A DNA stretch of 53,358 bases from Puniceibacterium antarcticum (GTDB lineage Bacteria; Pseudomonadota; Alphaproteobacteria; Rhodobacterales; Rhodobacteraceae): NCBI RefSeq assembly GCF_002760615.1, contig NZ_AWWI01000048.1, positions 1 to 53,358 on the forward strand. Reading direction: 5' to 3'. A program made the position numbers and the translations under genes. A model generated the notes under the pieces. That model was not told the DNA's origin. It saw only the letters and a list, made by a program, of their open reading frames with translations, and did not search any database. Every line of letters starts with the position of its first letter. Positions within the stretch are counted from its first letter, which is position 1. This document shows positions 1 through 8,628 of the stretch, piece by piece.

Positions 1-60
1 CGCTCAGTTACCACATTGGATTAACCTAGTGAATCCCACGCAAGATTTGTGCAACAAGGC
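1..60 (-). mobile_element. Terminal end of an IS5-type insertion sequence (partial)
   Basis: The stretch ends at about position 60 with an inverted-repeat-like end that reads GGCCTTGTTGCACAAATCTTG-like on the minus strand. Its layout (a CAGTTACCACATTGG block, a GAATCCC block, then the terminal repeat) closely resembles the end of the IS5 remnant at 50030-50091, which lies just upstream of that transposase start. I infer that the body of the element and its transposase lie beyond the left edge of the window. The junction at about 60 interrupts an IS6-type transposase. Confidence 0.6.
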
Positions 61-437
61 CTTGTCGACCGCTCGGTAGAGATATGTCCACTTGCCCTTC
101 ACTTTGATATAGGTTTCATCCATCCGCCATGATTGACCGGTCGGCATCTTCCTACGACGGGCCTCATCGGCGATGGCTCCCGCGTATTTTTCGACCCACC
201 GATTGAGTGTTGCGTGAGCCACGGCGACGCCGCGCTCAGCCATGATCTCTTCGAGATCGCGGTACGACACGCCAAACCGAAGGTAGAAATAGAGCGCGTA
301 CAGGATCACAGATTTTGGGTAATGCGCGCCTTTGAAACTGATCAACGTCTCAATCCTGATGTTGCTTCTGGAAAGTGCATCGATCGGTTCGGGCTAAAGT
401 GAAACGCAACGGTAATCCGAAAATTTGCGACAGAACC
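61..437 (-). pseudogene. IS6-family transposase, C-terminus lost to an IS5 insertion
   Basis: The reading frame starts at 345 and gives about 95 residues of an IS6-family DDE transposase: helix-turn-helix region with SYRDLEEIMAERGV, the RWVEKYA segment, and the first catalytic Asp in SWRMDETYIKVKGKW. Homology stops at YRAVDK, exactly where the IS5-type end begins; the remaining codons to position 4 are read-through into that element. A terminal repeat matching GGTTCTGTCGCAAA (minus strand) lies at 424-437 and marks the intact end. The same protein region is preserved in the IS6 copy at 16193-16890. Two of the three catalytic acidic residues are missing, so this is inactive. Confidence 0.85.
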
Positions 438-594
438 CCGTCATCTCCTCCAGAGGCTGAAGGACACTGGTGTCTGAACAGGTAATATCTTATGTGTCGC
501 GTCACGCGGTCGCGATACCCTTAATGCGGAACGGTTTAGACCGAACCATCATCGCAACGCAGTACGGAATGAAAACCAGATCGGGAAAGCCTCT

Positions 595-1587
595 ATGAAT
601 CCAACGATTTTGCTGACCGGTGGCACCGGTTCATTCGGCCATGCTTTTGTTCCGATGGCGCTCGAACACTTCAAACCAAAGAAAATCATCATCTTCTCCC
701 GTGACGAGATGAAGCAATGGAACATGGCAAAAAAATTTGGCGATGACCCGCGTCTTCGTTTTTTTATCGGTGATGTTCGAGATCGTGAGCGGCTGTACCG
801 TGCCTTTGACGGAGTGGATTATGTCGTCCATGCAGCAGCCACCAAAATCGTTCCTACGGCAGAATACAATCCGTTCGAATGCATAAAGACCAACGTCAAC
901 GGGGCGATGAACGTCATTGATGCCTGCATCGACAAAGGCGTGAAGCGGGTGGTCGCGCTTTCGACGGATAAGGCTTCAAGCCCGATCAACCTTTACGGCG
1001 CTTCAAAGCTTGCTTCCGACAAACTTTTTGTGGCCGGCAATTCATACGCGGGCGAGCATGACACACGCTTCTCCGTGGTGCGATATGGCAATGTCATGGG
1101 CTCACGCGGATCGGTCATCCCGTTTTTCATGTCGATCCGCGAAAAGGGTGTCCTGCCAATCACGGATCCGCGCATGACACGCTTTATGATCTCGCTTCAG
1201 GAAGGGGTGGAGCTTGTGTTCCATGCGCTTGAGGATATGGTCGGCGGTGAAATCTACGTGAAGAAAATTCCGTCGATGAAGGTCACGGACATCGCCCGGG
1301 TCATAGCGCCAAAGGCCAGGCAGGAAATTGTCGGGATCCGTCCTGGCGAAAAGGTGCACGAACAGATGGTCGGGTTGGAGGACGCATCTTATACCTACGA
1401 ATACGACGAGCATTTCAAGATTCTGCCTGTGATCCACAACTGGGCGACCGATCCTTACAGGATCAAGGACGGTCGGAAAGTTGCCGTGGATTTCGTGTAT
1501 TCCAGCGATAACAATCCGAACTGGATGAGTTCCGCGCAGCTTGAAGCATGGATAGCCGAGAACCGTGACAAGATTGGTGCGATCTGA
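595..1587 (+). CDS. pseB: UDP-N-acetylglucosamine 4,6-dehydratase (inverting), PseB
   Basis: First enzyme of pseudaminic acid synthesis: converts UDP-GlcNAc to UDP-2-acetamido-2,6-dideoxy-beta-L-arabino-hexos-4-ulose in the cytoplasm. The 330-residue protein is an extended SDR. It has the NADP-binding GGTGSFG loop at residues 9-15, the TDK triplet at 124-126 and YGASK at 134-138, the arrangement typical of PseB/FlaA1 soluble dehydratases, and no membrane segments, unlike the long FlaA1-type proteins. A GGGAAAG ribosome binding site precedes the ATG. It opens a run of six genes in the order pseB-C-F-G-formyltransferase-I. Identification is firm from motif plus context. Confidence 0.95.
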   Translation: MNPTILLTGGTGSFGHAFVPMALEHFKPKKIIIFSRDEMKQWNMAKKFGDDPRLRFFIGDVRDRERLYRAFDGVDYVVHAAATKIVPTAEYNPFECIKTNVNGAMNVIDACIDKGVKRVVALSTDKASSPINLYGASKLASDKLFVAGNSYAGEHDTRFSVVRYGNVMGSRGSVIPFFMSIREKGVLPITDPRMTRFMISLQEGVELVFHALEDMVGGEIYVKKIPSMKVTDIARVIAPKARQEIVGIRPGEKVHEQMVGLEDASYTYEYDEHFKILPVIHNWATDPYRIKDGRKVAVDFVYSSDNNPNWMSSAQLEAWIAENRDKIGAI

Positions 1588-1614
1588 CCGCGCAAAACCT
1601 GGAGCCTTAACATC

Positions 1615-2763
1615 ATGATTCCCTATGGCAGGCAGGACATTCGGCAGGAAGATATCGACGCCGTGACGGACGTGTTGCGCTCGGACTTCCTGACGCAAGG
1701 ACCTGCAGTCCCCGCTTTTGAGGCCGCTTTGGCAAATGCGGCAGGTTCTGCGCATGCGGTGGCCGTCAACAGCGCCACCTCGGCGTTGCATATCGCCTGC
1801 GCTGCACTCGACCTTGAGGCGGACGATATGCTCTGGACCTCGCCTAACACCTTTGTCGCCTCTGCCAATTGCGCACGCTATTGCGGTGCTTCCGTCGATT
1901 TCGTTGATACCGACCCAGTGACTGCTAATCTCTGCCCACAGAGGCTTGAGGACAAGCTGCACACAGCCGACAAGGCCGGTCGCCTGCCAAAGATCATCGT
2001 ACCGGTGCATCTTGCAGGACTGTCCTGCGACATGGAGGCGATCGGCGCGCTCGCACGCAAATACGATGTGCGCGTGATCGAAGATGCCTCTCATGCTGTT
2101 GGCGGACGATATGCCGACACCCCTGTCGGCGCTTGCCAGCACAGCGACATTACGGTGTTCAGCTTCCATCCGGTAAAGATCGTGACCTCGGGCGAAGGCG
2201 GCGCTGCCATGACGCCGGATTCGGCGCTCGCAGAGCGGATGGCGCGGCTGCGCAGTCATGGTATTACACGCGACCCCAATGAAATGACCCATGCGCCGGA
2301 CGGCCCATGGTACTACCAGATGGTCGAGTTGGGCTGGAATTACCGGATGACGGATATTGCCGCCGCTCTTGGGAGTGCGCAAATGGCACGCCTTGACGAA
2401 TATGTGATCCGACGCAACGCACTCGCCGATCGCTATGACCAGCTCCTGTCCGACCTCCCCGTAACGCTTCCCGGTCGTTCGGACCACGCTTATTCGGCCT
2501 GGCACCTCTACGTCATTCGTGTGAATGCGGCACGCCACCGCGCGATCTTCGAGGGGCTGCGCGCCCGCGGAATAGGGGTAAACCTGCACTACATCCCGGT
2601 GCACCTGCAACCCTACTACCGTGCGCAGGGCTTCAAACCCGGCGACTTCCCCGAGGCAGAACGCTGTTATGCCGAGGCAATCAGCATCCCGCTGTTCCCC
2701 ATGATGACCGACGCGATGCAGGACGAGGTGGTCGAGGCACTTGCCGCAGAGCTGTCGTCTTGA
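1615..2763 (+). CDS. pseC: UDP-4-amino-4,6-dideoxy-N-acetyl-beta-L-altrosamine transaminase, PseC
   Basis: Second step of the pathway: PLP- and glutamate-dependent amination of the PseB product at C4. The 382-residue protein belongs to the DegT/DnrJ/EryC1 aminotransferases: EDASHAVGG at about 156-164, with the Asp that contacts the PLP ring nitrogen, and the PLP lysine in SFHPVKIVTSGEGG (Lys188). Length is normal for the family. A GGAG box lies in the 27-base gap after pseB. Its stop codon overlaps the TTG start of pseF (TTGA), so the two are probably translationally coupled. Confidence 0.94.
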   Translation: MIPYGRQDIRQEDIDAVTDVLRSDFLTQGPAVPAFEAALANAAGSAHAVAVNSATSALHIACAALDLEADDMLWTSPNTFVASANCARYCGASVDFVDTDPVTANLCPQRLEDKLHTADKAGRLPKIIVPVHLAGLSCDMEAIGALARKYDVRVIEDASHAVGGRYADTPVGACQHSDITVFSFHPVKIVTSGEGGAAMTPDSALAERMARLRSHGITRDPNEMTHAPDGPWYYQMVELGWNYRMTDIAAALGSAQMARLDEYVIRRNALADRYDQLLSDLPVTLPGRSDHAYSAWHLYVIRVNAARHRAIFEGLRARGIGVNLHYIPVHLQPYYRAQGFKPGDFPEAERCYAEAISIPLFPMMTDAMQDEVVEALAAELSS

Positions 2764-3452
2764 AACTTGCCGTCATTCCGGCCCGCGGGGGCAGCAAACG
2801 CATCCCGCGCAAGAATATCCGCGATTTCTGCGGCCGGCCCATGATCTCCTGGTCGATCACAGCCGCCCTGCAAAGCGGCTCTTTCGACAGGGTGATCGTG
2901 TCGACCGACGATGACGAGATCGCAGAGGTCGCCGCCGCCGCCGGCGCAGAGGTTCCGTTTCGCCGCCCGCCCGCACTTTCCGATGACCATACCCCCACAC
3001 GCCCCGTGATCGCGCATGCGATAGACTCTGTTGTCACGGATGGGACACGGGTTGCGTCTGTCTGCTGCCTCTATGCGACCGCGCCGTTCGTCTCACCCGA
3101 CGACTTGCGTGCCGGATACGCAAAGTTGCAAGAGCCTGGAGTAAGCTATTCATTCCCCGTCACCCGCTTTGCCTTCCCTATTCAGCGGGCACTCAGGATG
3201 GAGACAGACGGCCAGGTCGAGATGTTTGCGCCTGAAAACTTCCTCACGCGTTCGCAGGATCTTGAAGACGCCTGGCATGATGCGGGACAGTTCTACTGGG
3301 CAGCGGCGGATCAATGGCGGAAAGACGCGCCAATCTTTGGCGCAGGCGCGGTTGGCATCCCTGTTCCGCACTGGCGGGTGCAGGACATCGACACCGAAGA
3401 AGACTGGCGCAGGGCCGAGCTGCTCTTCGGGGCGCTCGGGTCAGGCCGATGA
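2760..3452 (+). CDS. pseF: Pseudaminic acid cytidylyltransferase, PseF
   Basis: Activates the finished nonulosonic acid with CTP to the CMP-sugar. The 230-residue protein starts with the NeuA/KdsB-type nucleotide-binding signature IPARGGSKRIPRKN at residues 6-19, followed by DDDEIAEVA and the CCLYATAPF motif. The start is TTG at 2760, overlapping the pseC stop by two bases; no better in-frame ATG gives a full N-terminal signature. The end overlaps the pseG ATG (ATGA). Distinction from neuA or legF rests on the neighbouring pse genes. Confidence 0.92.
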   Translation: MKLAVIPARGGSKRIPRKNIRDFCGRPMISWSITAALQSGSFDRVIVSTDDDEIAEVAAAAGAEVPFRRPPALSDDHTPTRPVIAHAIDSVVTDGTRVASVCCLYATAPFVSPDDLRAGYAKLQEPGVSYSFPVTRFAFPIQRALRMETDGQVEMFAPENFLTRSQDLEDAWHDAGQFYWAAADQWRKDAPIFGAGAVGIPVPHWRVQDIDTEEDWRRAELLFGALGSGR

Positions 3453-4555
3453 TCCCGCATAACCCTGTCATTGCCTTCCGCGCCGATGCCTCGATCGAGA
3501 TTGGCACAGGACATGTCATGCGCTGCCTCACGCTGGCCCGGGCGATGCAGGACCGGGGCGCGCGATGCCACTTTGTGTGCCGGGATCTTCCGGGTCACCT
3601 GGCAGAGCGGATCCGGTCACAAGGCATCGAATGCCATCTTCTCCCGTCCCCCGATGTTCGTGAAGATGACGGCGTCACGCAGCATTCCCGCTGGCTGGGG
3701 GTCAGCGGTGCGCGGGACGCAATCGAAAGCCGTGCCGTGCTCGAACGGCTTGCGCCCGGCTGGTTGGTTGTCGATCATTACGCGCTCGATATCACATGGG
3801 AACAGGCCGCCCGCCCCGAAGCGGCTCGGCTCTTGGTTCTGGACGATCTCGCTGATCGAGCGCATGACTGCGATCTCCTGCTCGACCAGAACCTTGGCCG
3901 CACATCAGGCGATTATGACGGGTTGGTCCCGGCGCAGAGCCCGCGTCTGATCGGTCCGGATTTCGCGCTTCTTCGTCCCGAATTTGCAGCCCAGAGGGCA
4001 AATAGCCTTGCCCGAAGGCAGACGCCGCGGCTCCGTCACGTCCTTGTTGCCCTTGGCGGGGTGGACCGAGAGGACGTGACAAGCCGCGTTCTTGACAAGC
4101 TTGCAGCCTGCGGACTGCCGGATGATGCGCATATCACCGTGGTCCTCGGCCCCACCGCACCGGCCCGGGACGCCGTTGCGCGACGTGCCGCCGGGATGCC
4201 GATAAGGACAGAACTGCGTGTGGGTGTGGACAACATGGCCGAACTCATGGCCAGCGCCGATCTTGCCATCGGAGCGGCAGGCGGCAGCACATGGGAGCGC
4301 TGCTGCCTCGGCTTGCCGGCCCTCATTGCGGTTCTGGCCGAAAATCAGGCCCCTGCGGCCAAGGCTATTTCGGACACCGGCGCGGCGCTTCTCTTTGGCA
4401 ACGGTGCGGATCCAGTCGCCGGGTTCTTCGATGCACTCTCGCGGGCAAAGCAACCAGCTTGCCTCGCGACCATGAGCGCTCTTGCAGCCAAGATTGCGAA
4501 TGGCAAGGGGGCAGACCGAGTAGCGCATCGCATGTCACAGGAAGGCCCATCTTGA
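3449..4555 (+). CDS. pseG: UDP-2,4-diacetamido-2,4,6-trideoxy-beta-L-altropyranose hydrolase, PseG
   Basis: Removes UDP from the diamino-sugar intermediate to give the free hexose used by PseI. The 368-residue protein has the GT-B fold hallmarks of the family: an N-terminal glycine loop with GTGHVMRC (about residues 19-26) and a C-terminal AAGGSTWERCCLGLP segment preceding a conserved ENQ. The frame stays open upstream to 3314, but the ATG at 3449 is chosen because it starts the conserved region and overlaps the pseF stop. The stop overlaps the TTG start of the next gene. Confidence 0.92.
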   Translation: MIPHNPVIAFRADASIEIGTGHVMRCLTLARAMQDRGARCHFVCRDLPGHLAERIRSQGIECHLLPSPDVREDDGVTQHSRWLGVSGARDAIESRAVLERLAPGWLVVDHYALDITWEQAARPEAARLLVLDDLADRAHDCDLLLDQNLGRTSGDYDGLVPAQSPRLIGPDFALLRPEFAAQRANSLARRQTPRLRHVLVALGGVDREDVTSRVLDKLAACGLPDDAHITVVLGPTAPARDAVARRAAGMPIRTELRVGVDNMAELMASADLAIGAAGGSTWERCCLGLPALIAVLAENQAPAAKAISDTGAALLFGNGADPVAGFFDALSRAKQPACLATMSALAAKIANGKGADRVAHRMSQEGPS

Positions 4556-5214
4556 AGATTGATTTTCTCTGCAGCGATCCCACTCACCCAGTCAATGAAA
4601 GGCTCAAGGCTTGGATTGCAGCTCATATCGGCACGCATGACTGCGCCTTGCGAAGGCGCAAGGCAGAGCTTGCCGGAGGCGATATTCTGTTTCTTGTGTC
4701 CTGTACGGAAATAATCGATCAACCTGTGCGTGATCTTTATGGTCACGCTCTTGTACTCCATGCCAGCGATCTGCCTGCGGGGCGCGGTTGGAGCCCACAC
4801 ATTTGGGCGATTCTCGAAGGTGCCGGGGTGATCACAATTTCGATTCTCGATGCCGAGGATCGCGTGGATACTGGCGCCGTCTGGGCAAAGGAACGCCGAA
4901 CCGTTCCGAAACATGCCTTGTACGACGAAATCAACGCTGTGCTTTTTGACGCGGAGCTTGCTCTTATGGATCGTGCGATCGAAATGATACAGTCAGGCCA
5001 ACATCCTGTCGCACAATCGGAACGCACCGCAAGCTACTGGCCCCGCCGACGACCGGAAGACAGCGAGGTCGACCCCGAGAAATCAATTCGGAAGCTCTTC
5101 GATGCCATCCGCGTAGCAGACCCGGACCGTTATCCTGCATTCTTCCGGCTGAACGGTCATGTTTATACGATTGCACTGAAAAAGGTGAGCAAAAATGATT
5201 CAGATCCAGATTGA
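4552..5214 (+). CDS. Formyltransferase-family protein in the pse operon (likely N-formylates the 4-amino sugar)
   Basis: A 220-residue protein resembling the N-terminal domain of methionyl-tRNA formyltransferase-like enzymes. It has the core motif LHASDLPAGRGWSP (residues 69-82; His70, Ser72) and an Asp at 106 in DRVDTGAVW, matching the His and Asp of the formyltransferase active site. The Asn usually placed two residues before the His is not there (Val68). It sits between pseG and pseI, where many pse clusters carry the PseH acetyltransferase, and no GNAT-type pseH is present. I infer that it puts a formyl group, from N10-formyl-THF, on the 4-amino group and so leads to a 7-N-formyl pseudaminic acid. 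TTG start at 4552 overlaps the pseG stop; the last 20 bases overlap pseI. The wrong-start alternative at 4291 is ruled out by pseG. Confidence 0.75.
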   Translation: MKIDFLCSDPTHPVNERLKAWIAAHIGTHDCALRRRKAELAGGDILFLVSCTEIIDQPVRDLYGHALVLHASDLPAGRGWSPHIWAILEGAGVITISILDAEDRVDTGAVWAKERRTVPKHALYDEINAVLFDAELALMDRAIEMIQSGQHPVAQSERTASYWPRRRPEDSEVDPEKSIRKLFDAIRVADPDRYPAFFRLNGHVYTIALKKVSKNDSDPD

Positions 5215-6241
5215 TGGCCATGTCATCAGCCATGACAACACGCCTTATGTGATCGCGGAGCTGTCGGCCAACCACAACGGCGACATCAACAAAGCCTTCC
5301 GGATTATCGACGCAGCCAAGATTGCGGGTGCAGACGCGATCAAGATCCAGACCTACACACCGGACACGATCACGCTGCAAAGCGATGCCCCTGATTTTCA
5401 GATCACAGATGGCCTCTGGAAGGGGCGCACACTCTGGAACCTCTACGATTGGGCGCATACCCCGTGGGATTGGCACGCGGCGCTCTTCGAGCATGCTCGC
5501 AAGGTGGGCATCACCTTGTTCAGCTCACCCTTTGATCGCACAGCCGTCGATCTTCTTGAGGACTTAGGGGCACCCGCCTACAAGGTCGCATCCTTTGAGG
5601 CTGTTGATCTGGCCTTGATCCGCTACATCGCTGCGACCGGCAAGCCGATGATCATCTCGACCGGCATGGCCGATGCAGAGGAAATTGCCGAAGCGGTCGA
5701 CGCCGCGCGTTCGGGCGGGTGCACACAACTTGCTCTGCTGCTCTGCGTGTCGGGGTACCCGGCACCTGCCTCCGACTACAATCTGCGAACGATCAGCGAC
5801 ATGGCCGAGCGTTTCGGCTGTGTCATTGGTCTCTCTGACCATACACTCGACAACACGACTGCGATCGCGAGCGTGGCACTCGGCGGAAGCATCATTGAAA
5901 AGCACGTCACACTCGATAGAAGCGGTGGCGGCCCCGACGACAGCTTCTCTCTTGAGCCGACCGAACTCGCAGCTCTCTGTCAAGGCGCCCGCACGGCCTG
6001 GGAAGCGCTGGGAGTCGTCGACTACGGTCGTAAATCGAGCGAACTCGGTAACGTGAAGTTCCGTCGCTCTCTCTATGCCGTGACTGATATCGCCGAAGGA
6101 GAGGCCCTTACCGAAAAGAACGTTCGCTCTATACGCCCCGGCTTCGGGCTGGCCCCGCGGGAATTCGAAAAGGTTCTCGGTAGACATGCGCGCGTCGCTA
6201 TTCCAAGAGGAAAGGCGCTCTCCTGGGAATTACTCACCTGA
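5195..6241 (+). CDS. pseI: Pseudaminic acid synthase, PseI
   Basis: Condenses phosphoenolpyruvate with the 6-deoxy-AltdiNAc-type hexose to form the nine-carbon acid. The 348-residue protein has the NeuB-family TIM barrel (IAELSANHNGD near residues 20-30, DAIKIQTYTP, SSPFD, ISTGMAD, IGLSDHT, EKHVT) followed by a C-terminal SAF/antifreeze-like domain from about residue 285. The ANHNG and KIQTYTPDT variants are typical of PseI rather than of sialic acid synthases. It overlaps the preceding gene by 20 bases and closes the operon. Confidence 0.93.
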   Translation: MIQIQIDGHVISHDNTPYVIAELSANHNGDINKAFRIIDAAKIAGADAIKIQTYTPDTITLQSDAPDFQITDGLWKGRTLWNLYDWAHTPWDWHAALFEHARKVGITLFSSPFDRTAVDLLEDLGAPAYKVASFEAVDLALIRYIAATGKPMIISTGMADAEEIAEAVDAARSGGCTQLALLLCVSGYPAPASDYNLRTISDMAERFGCVIGLSDHTLDNTTAIASVALGGSIIEKHVTLDRSGGGPDDSFSLEPTELAALCQGARTAWEALGVVDYGRKSSELGNVKFRRSLYAVTDIAEGEALTEKNVRSIRPGFGLAPREFEKVLGRHARVAIPRGKALSWELLT

Positions 6242-6279
6242 ATAAGCCGGTCATATGGCAAGACGCGGTAGCGGCGTAA

Positions 6280-6465
6280 CCAAGGCGGATAGCCGATTGG
6301 TCGCTGACCAGCCTACAAACCCGGCTCATCAAAATAGGCGCACGGGTTGTCCGCCTCGCCCGCGCCAACACCTTCCAGCTCGCCGAGGTGGCTGTCAGAG
6401 GTGAGCTGTTCACCCGCATCATAGCGGCCATCCAGCGGCTGCGCGCACCGCCGGTTCCCGCATGA
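6280..6465 (+). pseudogene. IS1380-type transposase, C-terminal remnant
   Basis: Starting after an in-frame stop at 6277-6279, this frame reads SLQTRLIKIGARVVRLARAN, then FQLAEVAV and IIAAIQRLRAPP before the stop at 6463-6465. That is the usual C-terminal end of IS1380-type transposases (IKIGARVV..ARA.TFQLAEVAV). About 60 codons remain; no catalytic part is left. The following roughly 125 bases to 6590 look like the 3' flank of the same element. It separates pseI from the putative glycosyltransferase gene. Confidence 0.7.
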
Positions 6466-6680
6466 CCGCGTTAGCAATGAAACCTTAACAAAAACGGCTT
6501 GCCTGGTCCGTCCAATCGGTTCCCAATCCGACCAAAACCCCTATCGTTTCCGTCTTCGAGACCGGAAGTCACGCTCAGGCCGGGCGCCAGATGGCTGAAT
6601 CACCGAACAGCGGGTCCAGCAGGCTTGATTGCGGCGCAAAAACAGTGACAAGATGCCAAAGAAGGTATTCCACTTGGGGA

Positions 6681-7955
6681 ATGTCGGTTAAGGGTCATCC
6701 TGTGTATCGGCGCAAATTATTTAATTTTTTCAAAAAGGTAGAGCATCATCAGACTGCGATGACCGGCAGGGAACGGGCGGGTATATTGCTGCGCGCAATT
6801 CGGGAATTTCGCAGGCGCACCCGAACAAAGGTCGCTGGCGGCTTTGGCGATACACCTCTTGGCCGCAAGGGCACCGTTGCAGTGTTGCGGGCAGTTCTGC
6901 GCCTGCGGTACATGTCTTTGTTGCACCTCGCCCCAGCAAGCAACGACACCAGTTTGATGTTGATGTTAGACCCGGTGACTTTGCACAGCAAGGCGGCCGG
7001 CATCGTAGCAGCGCTCGAACAGCACGGAATGCCCAAAGCCCGCATTCTGGAATCTCGGCCCATGGGCCGATTTCGCAGACTGGTGCAGAACGTTGTGGCG
7101 GTTGTCGTGGCCTTGCGCACTATGCCTTGGCGCCGTCATCTGTCGGAAGAGGACTTGCTGCTGGTGATCGCCTGTCTTTTTCATGCTCGCCGACTGGCGG
7201 ATGCAACATCTGTGACGGTCCATATCGGGGACCGTTCGCCTCGACGGATTGCAATGGCGGCTGGTGCGGCCCTGGCCGGTCGTGCGTCGCTTTACTGGCA
7301 GAACGGCTATCATGACCGGGTCATCCCCGATCTCGGATATAAAAATGCTGCTGTGCTGAATACAGCGGGTGCCGCCGCCTTTGCTGGCCGGGCCACGCAA
7401 GTCTGGGTCCTGGATCCGTCCGAGCAGAGCGTTCTGCGTCTGCCTGAGCGCATCAGACGTCTGGGCATCGCGACCAATGCGTTCGCCGACGCCGAGATCG
7501 ACCTTTTGCGTGATCGGGTCATTGCGTCTGTTCCGGATGCAGAGGTCGCCCTGCGCCTTCATCCGCGTATAGAAAACTTTGATGCAACCCGGGTTCCGGG
7601 ATGGGATGTTCGCTCGCGCGGCGAGAGCCTTCAAGTCTTTGCCAGATCCTGCGATGTCGTGATATGCGGCAATACGGCAGCGCAGATCGAAATACTCATG
7701 GCGGGCACGCCGGTGATTCACGTGGCCGGTCTCGACCCACACGGATTCGATTTGTACGGCTACACTGCGCGCGGCATCAGCTTCGGGGTCGAGGCATTAC
7801 CGTCGGGCGGACTCGAAGAGTCACTCCGGGCCTTTTATGCAAAATCTGGCTGGGCCGAGAGGTTGCAGTCCGAGATCACGCCACCCTCTGTCTCAATGCG
7901 CCCACTGCGCGACTATATCACCGCCTTGGTCACAGCCCCTCCCCCCGGCGACTGA
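6681..7955 (+). CDS. Putative GT-B-type glycosyltransferase, possibly for a nonulosonic acid
   Basis: A 424-residue cytoplasmic protein with no signal peptide. I recognise only the C-terminal half: SCDVVICGNTAAQIEILMAG followed by TPVIHV, the pattern of the nucleotide-sugar-binding half of GT-B transferases (as in capsule, polysialyl- and CDP-glycerol-type transferases), preceded by a LRLHPRIENFD segment. The middle (IGDRSPRRIAMAAGAALAGR, YWQNGYHD) resembles nothing I can name. ATG at 6681 is preferred to the upstream frame start at 6591, which runs back into IS1380 flank; a GGGGA box precedes it. Position directly after the pse operon suggests it transfers the CMP-sugar, but this is inference. 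It could be cut off from the pse promoter by the IS1380 remnant. Confidence 0.55.
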   Translation: MSVKGHPVYRRKLFNFFKKVEHHQTAMTGRERAGILLRAIREFRRRTRTKVAGGFGDTPLGRKGTVAVLRAVLRLRYMSLLHLAPASNDTSLMLMLDPVTLHSKAAGIVAALEQHGMPKARILESRPMGRFRRLVQNVVAVVVALRTMPWRRHLSEEDLLLVIACLFHARRLADATSVTVHIGDRSPRRIAMAAGAALAGRASLYWQNGYHDRVIPDLGYKNAAVLNTAGAAAFAGRATQVWVLDPSEQSVLRLPERIRRLGIATNAFADAEIDLLRDRVIASVPDAEVALRLHPRIENFDATRVPGWDVRSRGESLQVFARSCDVVICGNTAAQIEILMAGTPVIHVAGLDPHGFDLYGYTARGISFGVEALPSGGLEESLRAFYAKSGWAERLQSEITPPSVSMRPLRDYITALVTAPPPGD

Positions 7956-8001
7956 ACGCTGCGACGCCGAAGGCACTGCACAGACGACGTTGTTCCGCCC
8001 G

Positions 8002-8199
8002 TCACCCGGTGTCAGTCACACGATCATAGATCGCCAAAACCTGCGCCAAGTGCCGCGCCAGCGAAAACCTTTCAGCCGCGGATCGTCGGGCCGCTTGAGC
8101 AAGCTGAGCAGCCTCGCCAGGATCGCGCAGCAAGCGGGCCGCTGAGGACGCCATGGCCTCAGGGTCGTCCGGCGGGGTCAGAAGCCCGGGCTTTCCCGA
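8002..8199 (-). pseudogene. Glycosyltransferase (GT4-type) C-terminal remnant
   Basis: On the minus strand the frame ending with TGA at 8002-8004 reads GKPGLLTPPDDPEAMASSAA, then LLRDPGEAAQLAQAARRSAA, then ERFSLARHLAQVLAIYD. That is the characteristic C-terminal end of family 4 glycosyltransferases (G.L..P.DPEA...LL.DP). About 65 codons remain and homology stops near 8205, where IS4-type DNA begins. The gene once ran towards the pse cluster, so it may be a relic of the same glycan locus. Confidence 0.7.
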
Positions 8200-8257
8200 T
8201 GTTGTTGATTGTCACTGGGAACTGACCCATGCACAATCTTGCCCCTGCTTGCTCACA

Positions 8258-8628
8258 CTACGCGATTCTCGGTCTGAAGCGTTTTCTGATGGCGTATTTT
8301 TTGCCTGTGATCAGGGGAGTGTGGTTTGTGCGAAGGTGGCGGCGCAGTTCATCGAAACCAGTTCTGAAGGACGACTTTGAACAGTACCCGTGCTTTTTCC
8401 GGACGGGATATTTTGGCCCCATGAGCCTGGAAGCTGTGTGACATGCCATGGCGAGAGCGATCGCGCAGACTGCCATCAGAAGGCTCAATTTTTTGGAGAG
8501 TTTCATCCTCGTATCCTCGAGGTTTGGCCCCTTTGTTTTGCTGTCAGAAAACATGCACTCGATGAACCAGCGCCACCGGTAGGATCGCAGGATGCGCGAT
8601 CCACGAAGCGGTTCGCAGCAGGCAACGA
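8258..8628 (-). pseudogene. IS4-type transposase, C-terminal remnant
   Basis: Minus-strand frame with LIVACCEPLRGSRILRSYRW, then RWFIECMFSDSKTKGPNLED, matches the region around the last catalytic Glu of IS4-group transposases (RW.IE..F...K..G.NLEDT), followed by a basic C-terminus. The N-terminal two thirds with the catalytic Asps is gone. Its 5' side is fused at about 8628 to the truncated acetyltransferase, showing that the element's insertion or a later deletion cut that gene. Confidence 0.7.

Noticed and set aside
1102-2610. 502-codon open frame on the minus strand
   Set aside because: Lies antisense to pseB and pseC, which have full family motifs; it is a frame shadow caused by high G+C wobble bias and has no recognisable domain.
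3314-3448. N-terminal extension of PseG
   Set aside because: It overlaps pseF in another frame; the conserved region begins at ATG 3449, which overlaps the pseF stop.
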